Of a stretch of DNA of 33,998 nucleotides, positions 27,011 to 33,998 are shown in pieces. Position numbers and translations under genes: made by a program. How positions within the stretch are numbered: position 1 is the first letter of the stretch; the number at the start of each line of letters is the position of its first letter. The notes beneath the pieces are model-generated. The model was not told the origin of the DNA and ran no database searches. It saw nothing but the letters and a program-made list of their open reading frames with translations. Source of the DNA: Bacteroidota bacterium (GTDB taxonomy: Bacteria > Bacteroidota > Bacteroidia > Bacteroidales > GCA-2711565); assembly GCA_018816945.1 (NCBI GenBank), contig JAHIVC010000008.1, positions 1-33,998 on the forward strand. The letters run 5' to 3'.

Positions 27011-28018
27011 TTATTTTTGATACTGCCTGCGAAGTTCTTCTATAAGTTTGGCATCAACCCAATAAATATCTTCAAGCTCATTGCCAGGTTTTTTCGTCCA
27101 TTCCATTTTTTCTTTGAAATTTAATGGTCTCTCTGAGTACCTTTTATACGAAATTCTTCTTTTTGAGCAGAAGAAAAGATATTTTCCATCGCGGCTAACA
27201 TAAGGGTGAATCTCGTGAGCATAAGAATTAATTTCTTTTCCCATATTTACAGCCATTCCCCATGAACCATCACTGTTTTTAAAACTGATATATAGATCGT
27301 TTTCGCCCTGTCCGCCAGGGCGGATGGATGAAAAGATAATGTAGTTCTCATCAGGTGCAATAAAAGGGTCCATATCATAAAATTCGGTATTGATATTTGC
27401 TCCAAGATTCTCGGGAGTTTGATACTTGTCATTTATGAGTCTTGAAACATAGATATCTCCTTTACCAAAGCCACCCGGGTAGTTGGATGAATAGAAATAA
27501 ATATTCCCATTTGCAGCTACAGATGGACAATCCGCAGAGTATTCATCCGAAGCCAAAGGATATGGCAGCCTTAAAGGCTTTCCCCACTCACCATTTATTC
27601 TATCAACTTTAAATAAATCCCAGTTTCCTTTTGGATTGCCTGATCCGCTTGCAGGAATTCCAGCACAGAAATACATTGTATTCCCATCCGGTGAAAGCTG
27701 GCATTCGGAACTGTACATACCTGAAAAAGGGGCAACTTCGGGAGATGACCATACACCCTTCTCCTCTTTCATAAACAGTATAACACTATGGGGTTGACCT
27801 CCCATAGTATAATATACTTCCTTACCATCAGGTGTGAATGATATGCAAATATCTGGGTTTGATGTTGAAACAATTCCGGGAGCAAAAATTTGAGGTAATG
27901 TTCCAGAATGTTTCTGCCCTAAATATGGCCCAGAAAGTTTTGAGAAATCTTTTTCTTGTGCGCTTGCGGTTATTGTCACAATAACTAAAAAGCATAATGC
28001 AGATAGTAGTATTTTCAT
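27011..28018 (-). CDS. Secreted PD40 beta-propeller protein (array copy 5)
   Basis: 335 aa with a Sec signal ending SAQ (21). The signature reads GPYLGQKHSGTLPQIFAPGI, with HS for PP. Blades: FTPDGKEVYYTM, LSPDGNTMYFCA, PSVAANGNIYFYSSN, GGFGKGDIYVS, IAPDENYIIFSSIRP, ENDLYISFK and VSRDGKYLFFCSKR. A 30-residue loop rich in Arg/Lys (RRISYKRYSERPLNFKEK) precedes the terminal DIYWVDAKLIEEL; similar loops with NFKEK, TFQET or TYSEI occur at the same place in copies 7 and 8. Neighbours are the M19 gene (14 nt) and copy 6 (20 nt). Confidence 0.87.
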   Translation of the reverse strand: MKILLSALCFLVIVTITASAQEKDFSKLSGPYLGQKHSGTLPQIFAPGIVSTSNPDICISFTPDGKEVYYTMGGQPHSVILFMKEEKGVWSSPEVAPFSGMYSSECQLSPDGNTMYFCAGIPASGSGNPKGNWDLFKVDRINGEWGKPLRLPYPLASDEYSADCPSVAANGNIYFYSSNYPGGFGKGDIYVSRLINDKYQTPENLGANINTEFYDMDPFIAPDENYIIFSSIRPGGQGENDLYISFKNSDGSWGMAVNMGKEINSYAHEIHPYVSRDGKYLFFCSKRRISYKRYSERPLNFKEKMEWTKKPGNELEDIYWVDAKLIEELRRQYQK

Positions 28019-28038
28019 TTTGTTCTCTTTTTAGATGT

Positions 28039-29016
28039 TTATTTGTTATCTTTTAACGCTTCTTTGCGGAGGTCTTCAATAAATGAGGCATCTACCCAAT
28101 AATAATTCCTAATCCCACTATTGGTTTTATCATTTCTGTCACTAACAAAAAAAAGGTATTTTCCGTCGTCTGACACGAACGCCCTTCTTTCATCAAGATC
28201 CGTATTTGTTTTTTCGCCTAGATTAACAGGTTTCAACCATTTATCATCATTGCCTCGGAACGAAATAAATAAGTCGCTTTTGCCGGAAGAATTGCTCTCT
28301 ATTTCTGAATCAAAAATAATATAGCTCTCATCTGGCGCAATATAAGGATGATTGCCGCTGTTGATATTTATATATCCAGCCAACCTTTCGGGTGCCGAGT
28401 AATGACCGTTATCATTTTTACTCATATAAATGTAACTTTTATTATCCTTTTCAAATGATGCAAAAAAGAGGTTCCCGTTTGCGGCGGAAGAAGGATAAAC
28501 AGCCGCAACTCCATTCATCCCGTTTCCAAAAATTATTTCTTTTGGAGCACTCCATCCAGATTCTGTTCTTTCACTCTGCCACATTGCTGAACGGGGTATT
28601 TTATATTCCTTTGTTTCGGCGCCCGTTGAATTTAGGATTAATCTTTTTCCATCTTTTGTGAAAGAAGGGTATCTGAATATTATATTTTGTGAGGATAAAA
28701 ACTCTTCAGGCTTGCTCCAAATCCCATCACGTGCTTTTAAATAATAGTTATAAATTCCTTTTTTTGCAGTTGATGTACTTCCCCGCAAAGGAGAAAGAGT
28801 ATAAAGGAATTCCTTTCCGTCTGGCGAGAAAGAGCAACTTACACAGTTAAAACCTTCCTGCTCCAAAAAGGGGGCAAATATTTCGGGCACCTTCCCTGGC
28901 GGTTTCTGGCCAAGATAAGGACCAGAAAGTTTTGGGAAACCTTTTGCATCACTCTGTGCGCTTGATACGCTATTTACGAATAACAGTAAAATGGGTAGCG
29001 CGAAAATATATTTCAT
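28039..29016 (-). CDS. Secreted PD40 beta-propeller protein (array copy 6)
   Basis: 325 aa with a Sec signal ending SSAQ (21). The signature GPYLGQKPPGKVPEIFAP is followed by FLEQEGFNCVSC instead of GIIST, adding two Cys that could form a disulfide. Blades: FSPDGKEFLYTL, FTKDGKRLILNS, PSSAANGNLFFAS, IAPDESYIIFDS, KSDLFISF and VSDDGKYLFFVSDR. The C-terminus YYWVDASFIEDLRKEALKDNK nearly matches that of the MBL-PD40 fusion, so these two share a 3' end. Gaps: 20 nt to copy 5, 13 nt from the SMP-30-like gene. Confidence 0.86.
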   Translation of the reverse strand: MKYIFALPILLLFVNSVSSAQSDAKGFPKLSGPYLGQKPPGKVPEIFAPFLEQEGFNCVSCSFSPDGKEFLYTLSPLRGSTSTAKKGIYNYYLKARDGIWSKPEEFLSSQNIIFRYPSFTKDGKRLILNSTGAETKEYKIPRSAMWQSERTESGWSAPKEIIFGNGMNGVAAVYPSSAANGNLFFASFEKDNKSYIYMSKNDNGHYSAPERLAGYININSGNHPYIAPDESYIIFDSEIESNSSGKSDLFISFRGNDDKWLKPVNLGEKTNTDLDERRAFVSDDGKYLFFVSDRNDKTNSGIRNYYWVDASFIEDLRKEALKDNK

Positions 29017-29029
29017 AATTGATTATTTT

Positions 29030-30286
29030 TTATTGTTTCAGCGGAACTTTCATAACAACTACTCCTTTCGGGTTATCACTACTTCCTCCGTCATGAATAA
29101 TGTAATAGAAATAATCATCTATAATTACTCCGGTTGTGGGTGATATAAATTCCGGTGTATCTCTCTCAAATATTTCGCAAGACTCGATATGGGTTGCGTC
29201 CTCGTTAAGAGAAAATTTACTGATCTGATTCAGCCCTATTTGTAACGCGTAAAGTTTGTTGTCTTCAAAATATAAACCGTCGATTCCGTAAGGATAAAAA
29301 TCCGGTTCATGAGATAAAAGAGAGAATGATTTAGTTTTAATATCTATTTTATATATCCCTATTTTGTAATCTGCCAAATAGATCACCCGTCCATCTTCAG
29401 ATAAGGTAATTCCATTGGGGGCTACAATTAAATCACTTTTCAAGAACAATTCCAGTTTATCCGAAGAATGGGGAATCACAAAGACTTCACCATCTGATGG
29501 ATTAGAGATAAAAACATCACCATCGGGATGAATGACAAGATCGTTAAATGTATTTTTTATTTCATTTTGTGGAAATGAATATTTATTAATCAGCACACCT
29601 GATGAAAGATCATATTTGAATATTTCATTCTTGTTCTCCGAATATGAACAAGCCCATAAAGTACGGCGAGCAGCGTCTACATGAATTCCAAGCACCTCAC
29701 ATAATCCGTCCTGACCTTCGCTTGTAAAATTAATAATGTTCCCAGAATAATCGACTTTGACTATTTTGTGTTTATTCATGCTTCCCAAATAAAACATCTT
29801 TTCGACTGGATCATACGTAATCCCTTCGGTTACCAGTTTCTTATCGGACAAAGTAAAAGCAACTTGGCTTTTATGTATTGGTTTCTCCGCCTTTTGTAGA
29901 GTTTTGATTATTTCATCAAACTTATTTGTTGTGTGGATTTTACAAAATGCGGTATCATTTAAATGATGGATCTTATTAAATCGCAATTTAGTAGTATAGC
30001 CAAGTTTTGTAGCCTTCTGTAAATACTCCAAAGCAAGATCATCATTCCCCAATAGTGCGTTTAGTCGAGCTGACAGATAATTTATTACCGGATGATTGGG
30101 AACAACTTTTAGCACCTCGTTGCAAAAGTACAACGAGGATTTACATTCCTCTACGGTAATTGCGTTATATGCTTTTTTTTCATTTTCCCGATAATTACAA
30201 TCAATCTGTCCAATTGCAGGCAAACAGGAAATCAGAATTATTCCTATTATCAGAACAAAGCTTTGTAACTTAAAATGTTTTTTCAT
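29030..30286 (-). CDS. Exported TPR + SMP-30/gluconolactonase-like beta-propeller protein
   Basis: 418 aa. The N-terminal signal has both a possible lipobox (LISC, Cys21) and a possible signal-peptidase-I site (AIGQ), so anchoring is undecided. Residues about 35-130 are helical and TPR-like (YFCNEVLKVVPNHPVINYLSA, GNDDLALEYLQKATKLGY split across two helices). Residues about 140-415 form an SMP-30/NHL-type propeller: VTEGITYDPVEKMFYLGS, ARRTLWACSY, FNDLVIHPDGDVFISNP, PNGITLSEDGRVIYLAD and YGIDGLYFEDNKLYALQ. SMP-30 enzymes are metal-dependent lactonases or esterases; acidic and Asn positions fit, but the metal set is not proven. It differs from the PD40 family and has neither array signature. 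It sits between copies 6 and 7. Confidence 0.8.
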   Translation of the reverse strand: MKKHFKLQSFVLIIGIILISCLPAIGQIDCNYRENEKKAYNAITVEECKSSLYFCNEVLKVVPNHPVINYLSARLNALLGNDDLALEYLQKATKLGYTTKLRFNKIHHLNDTAFCKIHTTNKFDEIIKTLQKAEKPIHKSQVAFTLSDKKLVTEGITYDPVEKMFYLGSMNKHKIVKVDYSGNIINFTSEGQDGLCEVLGIHVDAARRTLWACSYSENKNEIFKYDLSSGVLINKYSFPQNEIKNTFNDLVIHPDGDVFISNPSDGEVFVIPHSSDKLELFLKSDLIVAPNGITLSEDGRVIYLADYKIGIYKIDIKTKSFSLLSHEPDFYPYGIDGLYFEDNKLYALQIGLNQISKFSLNEDATHIESCEIFERDTPEFISPTTGVIIDDYFYYIIHDGGSSDNPKGVVVMKVPLKQ

Positions 30287-30317
30287 TTTTGTTCCGTTTT
30301 GTATTTTTGTTATTTTT

Positions 30318-31361
30318 TTAATTTCCTTGCAACTCCGTCTTCTTCAACTCTTCAATGATTTTTGCATCCACCCAGTATACATCACTCCAACCGTTTCCCG
30401 GATTATTATAAATATTCAAGGTCTCTTGAAAAGTCAAATCGGTTTCTTCTTCAAGTCTTTCATTTATCTTATCCGAAACAAAAAAAAGATATTTACCATC
30501 CGGTGAAATAGAAGGGTATCTCTCGTTAAATTTTTCATTGATATTCGATCCCAAATTTATAGCTGCCGTCCAGTTATTATTCTCATCTTTAAATGACACA
30601 TATATATCTCCGTTTCCATACCCCCCTTCGCGAGTTGAAGACCAAAGCAAGTAACTTTCATCTCTTGCAATAAATGGAGTCCAATCGACTGCTTCAGAAT
30701 TGATGGGTGCAGGCAATGCTTCGGGCTTCATATATTTTCCATCAAGAAACTTGGATCTAAATATGCCGTAATTATTTTTGACTCCTTCTAGATATCCCAT
30801 GTAATAAAGTGTTAAGTCTTCCGTTACTGTGGGTTGATATTCAAAGTTATTGGAAGAAATCGGGTCTCCGATGTTCACAGGATCCAACCAGTCCGATGAT
30901 GTTTTTTCTGTGATCCATATATCATTATCTATAATATCTTCACCATCAATTGTTATTCTTTTTGCAGCACTAAAAAAAGCTTTTTCACCATCATAAGAAA
31001 AAAAAGCTTCACTGCACTCAAGTCCTATTGCAAATGAAGGAAATTCAGGAATGGACCAACAGCCATTTTCTTCTTTTGAATAAAGGATACGTTTTGGATA
31101 GCGATAAATATAATTGCCTTGTGGGTACGAAAGCCAAAAAACTTCTTTCCCGCTTGGGGAAAATGAAGGTGCACTGTGTTCATGATACATGGTTGAAACA
31201 ATCCCCGGTGCAAAAATTTCGGGTATCATTCCCGGCGGTTTTTGGCCAAAATACGGCCCGGTAAGTCCCGAAAGCTTTCGATATGGGAAATCAGTTTGTT
31301 GTGCGTTGATGGTTATTGCCGCCACCAGAAGCAAATAAGCGATAAGAATTGTTTTTTTCAT
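30318..31361 (-). CDS. Secreted PD40 beta-propeller protein (array copy 7)
   Basis: 347 aa with a Sec signal ending INAQ (21). The signature GPYFGQKPPGMIPEIFAPGI starts at 35. STMYHEHSAPSFSPSGKEVFW closely follows the form in the MBL-PD40 fusion. Blades: FSYDGEKAFFSA, PTVTEDLTLYYMG, IARDESYLLWSSTR, GNGDIYVSFK and ISPDGKYLFFVSDK. The pre-terminal loop has TFQETLNIYNNPGNG, and the end is DVYWVDAKIIEELKK. Gaps: 31 nt to the SMP-30-like gene, 26 nt from the fusion gene. Confidence 0.87.
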   Translation of the reverse strand: MKKTILIAYLLLVAAITINAQQTDFPYRKLSGLTGPYFGQKPPGMIPEIFAPGIVSTMYHEHSAPSFSPSGKEVFWLSYPQGNYIYRYPKRILYSKEENGCWSIPEFPSFAIGLECSEAFFSYDGEKAFFSAAKRITIDGEDIIDNDIWITEKTSSDWLDPVNIGDPISSNNFEYQPTVTEDLTLYYMGYLEGVKNNYGIFRSKFLDGKYMKPEALPAPINSEAVDWTPFIARDESYLLWSSTREGGYGNGDIYVSFKDENNNWTAAINLGSNINEKFNERYPSISPDGKYLFFVSDKINERLEEETDLTFQETLNIYNNPGNGWSDVYWVDAKIIEELKKTELQGN

Positions 31362-31387
31362 CTTAATTTCGTCTGATTATTTTAATA

Positions 31388-33262
31388 TTATTTATCATCT
31401 TTCAATGCTTCTTTGCGGAGGTCGTCGATTATTTTTGTATCCACCCAGTAAATATCACCTCTGCCATTTCCGGGCAATCTTGAAATTTTCATAATTTCCG
31501 AATAAGTAAGTTGATTTTCGTAAAAATAACTATCAATGTTTCGTGGGCCGGTTCTAAATCTATTGCTTGTAAAAAAAAGGTATTTTCCATCATAGCTAAT
31601 TTGAGGAAATTGTTCTTGATGATTTGTATTTATCGTTTCCCCAAGATTTATCGCTTTACTCCAACTGCCATCTTCCATTTTAAATACGACATATAAATCA
31701 TTGTTTTCTTCACCATCTTTTTTATAAGCTGCTAAAATAAGATAGCTTTCATCCGGTGAAATAAACGGGCACCATTCATTATAATTATCCCCAAGAAAAT
31801 TCCCACAAGTCTTTGCCTTTAAATAATTTCCATTCATAAATTCAGCCAAATAAAGTGAATGTCCTCTTTCCGAATTAATAACTGTAAAATAGATATTCCC
31901 GTTTTTTGCTACCGACAAGGTCATTTCTTTCTCATTTGTATTTACATTATATCCTAAATGCTGCGGTTTGCCCCATTCCCCTTTTTCTTTTTCAACACAC
32001 CAAATATCCATCTGCCCTGGCTTTTCACCTTCATTAATCGGTCTTGTCGAATAAAAATATAATTTAGAACCGTCATGAGCAAATACTGGTCCGCCGTCCC
32101 TGTAACATCCTGAAAAAGGTGCAACTTCAGGTTCAGACCATTTACCTTTTTCGAACTTTCGTCGCATAATCACTTCTGTCGTTACACCCGGATAAAATAC
32201 CGAATAAAACACTTCGGTCCCATCTGGTGCAAAAGCCGGAGAACTGTGTTCGTGAGCTATAGTTGAAATTATTCCCGGTGCAAAAATTTCAGGAGTCATT
32301 CCCGGTGGTTTCTGGCCAAGGTATGAATCTCTCATTTCTGAAAATTGCTTCGTGTTATCTGAGTTTCGCTCAAGCTGAAAAACCAGGCTTTGGTAAATCA
32401 TATTGATCCATTCATTAAGCGAAAAAAAGCCGTTGCTGTATTTTTCCCACCTATTCAAAAGACCTGCTTGCTGTATATCTTTAACACTCATTCCTTTGTT
32501 CATGGCATCATGAACAAGATTTAACGATGATCGTATCATCTTTTCATATGCTTTTACATCCTCTATTCTATAGTCAGGGCCATGACCTACAATTATTCTC
32601 ACGTCAGGTGGCATAGTACTAACTATGGTATTTAAATTGCCTGCAAATCCTTTAACACTGCCTCCCATCTCAAAACCTATGGCAGGAAAACCATTCGAGA
32701 AAATACAATCGCCAACATGCAAAATATTTGATTTAGAAAAATAAACCATGGCATCCCCATTTGTATGACCATTAGGAAGATGAATGACTTCAATATCTTC
32801 ACCATTAAAATGTAAAGTTATACGATCCGTAAAAGTAATTTCGGGCAAAGCGTATTCTGGATATGCTGGATGATCTTCATTCCAAAATTTCAGATGCTTC
32901 TCTTCCGATAAAGCATTTCTCACATTGTTATGGGCAATAAGCACTGCTTCTTTCCCAAAATATTTATTGCCACCCGTGTGATCATTATGCCAATGTGTAT
33001 TAATGATTATGTTTACTTTATCGCCACCTATCTCTTTAATGGTCGACATTAATTTTATTGCACTTCTTTCCCTGCCAACATCTGAAAGTAGAACTCCATC
33101 AGGGCCAATGGAGGCAATGATCGAAGTATTCTCTACTTCAATTTTGTAAAGATTTTCGCCTATCAGTTCATAGCCGTATGTTTCTGTTTGTTCAGGCTGC
33201 GATAAAATTAATTTCAAGGGAATTAAGCATATAGCTAAAATTGTATTTTTCATTACTGTCAT
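31388..33262 (-). CDS. MBL hydrolase-PD40 propeller fusion (array copy 8)
   Basis: 624 aa from ATG 33262; the start at 33253 (MKNTILAI) gives a more typical signal peptide (ending ILSQ) and is likely the real one. Numbering here is from 33262. Residues about 28-300 are an MBL enzyme: NTHWHNDHTGG (His90, His92, Asp94, His95), PNGHTNGD (His166), HVGDCIF (Asp185) and VGHGPD (His227), resembling the exported cyclase-like/quinoprotein-relay MBL type. From residue 313 a complete PD40 module follows, starting at SYLGQKPPGMTPEIFAPG, the point where stand-alone copies begin after their signal peptides, and ending DIYWVDTKIIDDLRKEALK. The metal site is complete, so both halves look functional. The upstream PD40 gene ends 4 nt away. 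Confidence 0.9.
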   Translation of the reverse strand: MTVMKNTILAICLIPLKLILSQPEQTETYGYELIGENLYKIEVENTSIIASIGPDGVLLSDVGRERSAIKLMSTIKEIGGDKVNIIINTHWHNDHTGGNKYFGKEAVLIAHNNVRNALSEEKHLKFWNEDHPAYPEYALPEITFTDRITLHFNGEDIEVIHLPNGHTNGDAMVYFSKSNILHVGDCIFSNGFPAIGFEMGGSVKGFAGNLNTIVSTMPPDVRIIVGHGPDYRIEDVKAYEKMIRSSLNLVHDAMNKGMSVKDIQQAGLLNRWEKYSNGFFSLNEWINMIYQSLVFQLERNSDNTKQFSEMRDSYLGQKPPGMTPEIFAPGIISTIAHEHSSPAFAPDGTEVFYSVFYPGVTTEVIMRRKFEKGKWSEPEVAPFSGCYRDGGPVFAHDGSKLYFYSTRPINEGEKPGQMDIWCVEKEKGEWGKPQHLGYNVNTNEKEMTLSVAKNGNIYFTVINSERGHSLYLAEFMNGNYLKAKTCGNFLGDNYNEWCPFISPDESYLILAAYKKDGEENNDLYVVFKMEDGSWSKAINLGETINTNHQEQFPQISYDGKYLFFTSNRFRTGPRNIDSYFYENQLTYSEIMKISRLPGNGRGDIYWVDTKIIDDLRKEALKDDK

Positions 33263-33266
33263 TTTA

Positions 33267-33998
33267 TTAATGGTTTTTAATAGCTGCTAGAATTTTTGCA
33301 TCTACCCAATAAATATCCCCATTCCCTGTTCGTGTAGAGGTAAAGAAAAAGTATTTCCCATCAGGCGATAGCATAGGGCAGTAATCCGATTCCTGAGAGC
33401 TAATCGGACTTCCCATATTCTTTAAACCTGACCATGTTCCATCTTTTTGCTTAAATGAGATGTATAAATCTCCTCCTCCAAAACTATCAGCCCGGCCACT
33501 GACATTAACAATCATGTAGCTTTCGTCGGGGGCAATGAAAACATCGCCTTCACCATGTTCCGAATTGATTTCCCTTCCAAGGTGAACCGGAACCGAGTAT
33601 TTACCATCATTATACTCCGAGTAGTAAATATCCCTGTCGCCAAACGAATCATCACGGATTCCCTGGAAATACATAGTTCCTCTATCAGAAATAGTAACAT
33701 ATAGCGAACGCTTCATATTATTAACCGGAGAATCGAAGTATTTGGGTTCACCCCATTCACCGTCTATTCGATCGACATACCATATTTTAAAATCGCTTTT
33801 TTCACCGTTTAAAGGCCTTGTTGAGCCGAAATACATTCTCTTGCCATCTTTTGTTATAAACATATCAACATCAGAATACTCCCCGGAGAATGAAACTTTT
33901 TGTGGTTCTGTCCAACCTTCTGCAGTTTGTTTTGAATAGTACATTCTATACCCTTTCCCCGGGGTTGAAATGGAAAAGTAAAATTCTTTACCATCGGG
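33267..33998 (-). CDS. PD40 beta-propeller protein (array copy 9), N-terminus beyond window edge
   Basis: About 243 codons are visible. The frame stays open to the right edge (PDGKEFYFSISTPGKGYRM precedes the first internal Met at 33944), so the true start and signal peptide lie outside. Blades: ITKDGKRMYFGSTRP, GTMYFQGIRDDS, IAPDESYMIVNV, GGDLYISFK and LSPDGKYFFFTSTR. The end is GDIYWVDAKILAAIKNH, shorter than in the other copies. It is a close paralogue of copy 3. It ends 4 nt before the fusion gene, so it belongs to the same transcript and the array continues to the right. Confidence 0.88.
   Translation of the reverse strand, partial: PDGKEFYFSISTPGKGYRMYYSKQTAEGWTEPQKVSFSGEYSDVDMFITKDGKRMYFGSTRPLNGEKSDFKIWYVDRIDGEWGEPKYFDSPVNNMKRSLYVTISDRGTMYFQGIRDDSFGDRDIYYSEYNDGKYSVPVHLGREINSEHGEGDVFIAPDESYMIVNVSGRADSFGGGDLYISFKQKDGTWSGLKNMGSPISSQESDYCPMLSPDGKYFFFTSTRTGNGDIYWVDAKILAAIKNH
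33301..33998. repeat. Paralogous DNA repeat, partner at 22944-23641
   Basis: The segment aligns base for base without gaps to 22944-23641 (constant offset of 10357). Identity is uneven by eye: 156 of 158 at 33841-33998, 52 of 60 at 33781-33840, and about 110 of 120 at 33601-33720. The repeat continues beyond the right edge. It is in direct orientation about 10.4 kb apart, so recombination between the two copies could delete or duplicate the genes between them. Confidence 0.85.

Noticed and set aside
15404-33262. Type IX secretion cargo
   Set aside because: None of the proteins ends in a recognisable type IX C-terminal sorting domain.
33267-33944. Copy 9 read as a short cytoplasmic protein starting at the Met at 33944
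   Set aside because: The frame is open to the window edge and matches copy 3 beyond that Met; the start is outside the window.
17107-33998. PD40 proteins as TolB of the Tol-Pal system
   Set aside because: No TolB N-terminal domain and no tolA/tolQ/tolR/pal neighbours, and nine copies are present.

Overview
The window is AT-rich DNA from a member of the Bacteroidota, probably a free-living Bacteroidales/Marinilabiliales-like organism (the order is inference). Signs of the phylum are a TonB-dependent receptor with an N-terminal CarboxypepD_reg-like domain, a DUF4290 gene next to murA, a FISUMP-domain protein, MurA with Asp in place of the catalytic Cys, and several TAnnTTTG -7 promoter elements. 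No tRNA, rRNA, CRISPR array, transposase or phage gene was seen.

Layout. (1) 1-3963, minus strand: a two-gene unit encoding a PHP-domain/GT4 glycosyltransferase fusion and a GH13 alpha-glucosidase cut by the left edge. (2) 4360-8469, plus strand: a TonB-dependent receptor and a beta-propeller phytase lipoprotein, separated by a terminator; together they look like a phytate/inositol-phosphate use locus. (3) 8833-15268, plus strand: housekeeping genes uvrD/pcrA, DUF4290-murA and grpE-dnaJ. (4) 15404 to the right edge and beyond, minus strand: about 18.6 kb with 18 consecutive genes whose gaps are mostly 2-40 nt (maximum 74 nt). Every complete product carries an export signal.

Region 4 is the unusual part. 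It holds nine copies of one secreted PD40 (WD40-like, TolB-type) beta-propeller module. They share an N-terminal signature (GQKPPGxxPEIFAPGI just after the signal peptide) and a C-terminal signature (IYWVDAKIIExL). The copies alternate with unrelated exported enzymes or small binding folds: three metallo-beta-lactamase-fold proteins (one an alkylsulfatase-like chimera), an isochorismatase-fold cysteine hydrolase, a proline-iminopeptidase-like alpha/beta hydrolase, an M19 renal-dipeptidase-like protein, two NTF2/SnoaL-fold proteins, an SMP-30-like propeller and a FISUMP protein. One gene fuses an MBL enzyme directly to the PD40 module, which suggests that the modules work with the enzymes beside them. 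Two copies are near-identical over part of their length, so the array is still duplicating or converting.

A reasonable but unproven reading of region 4 is a periplasmic or cell-surface hydrolase system with interchangeable propeller partners. Its substrate cannot be read from the sequence. No SusC/SusD pair, transporter, sigma/anti-sigma pair or regulator lies inside the array, and its main promoter must be right of the window.
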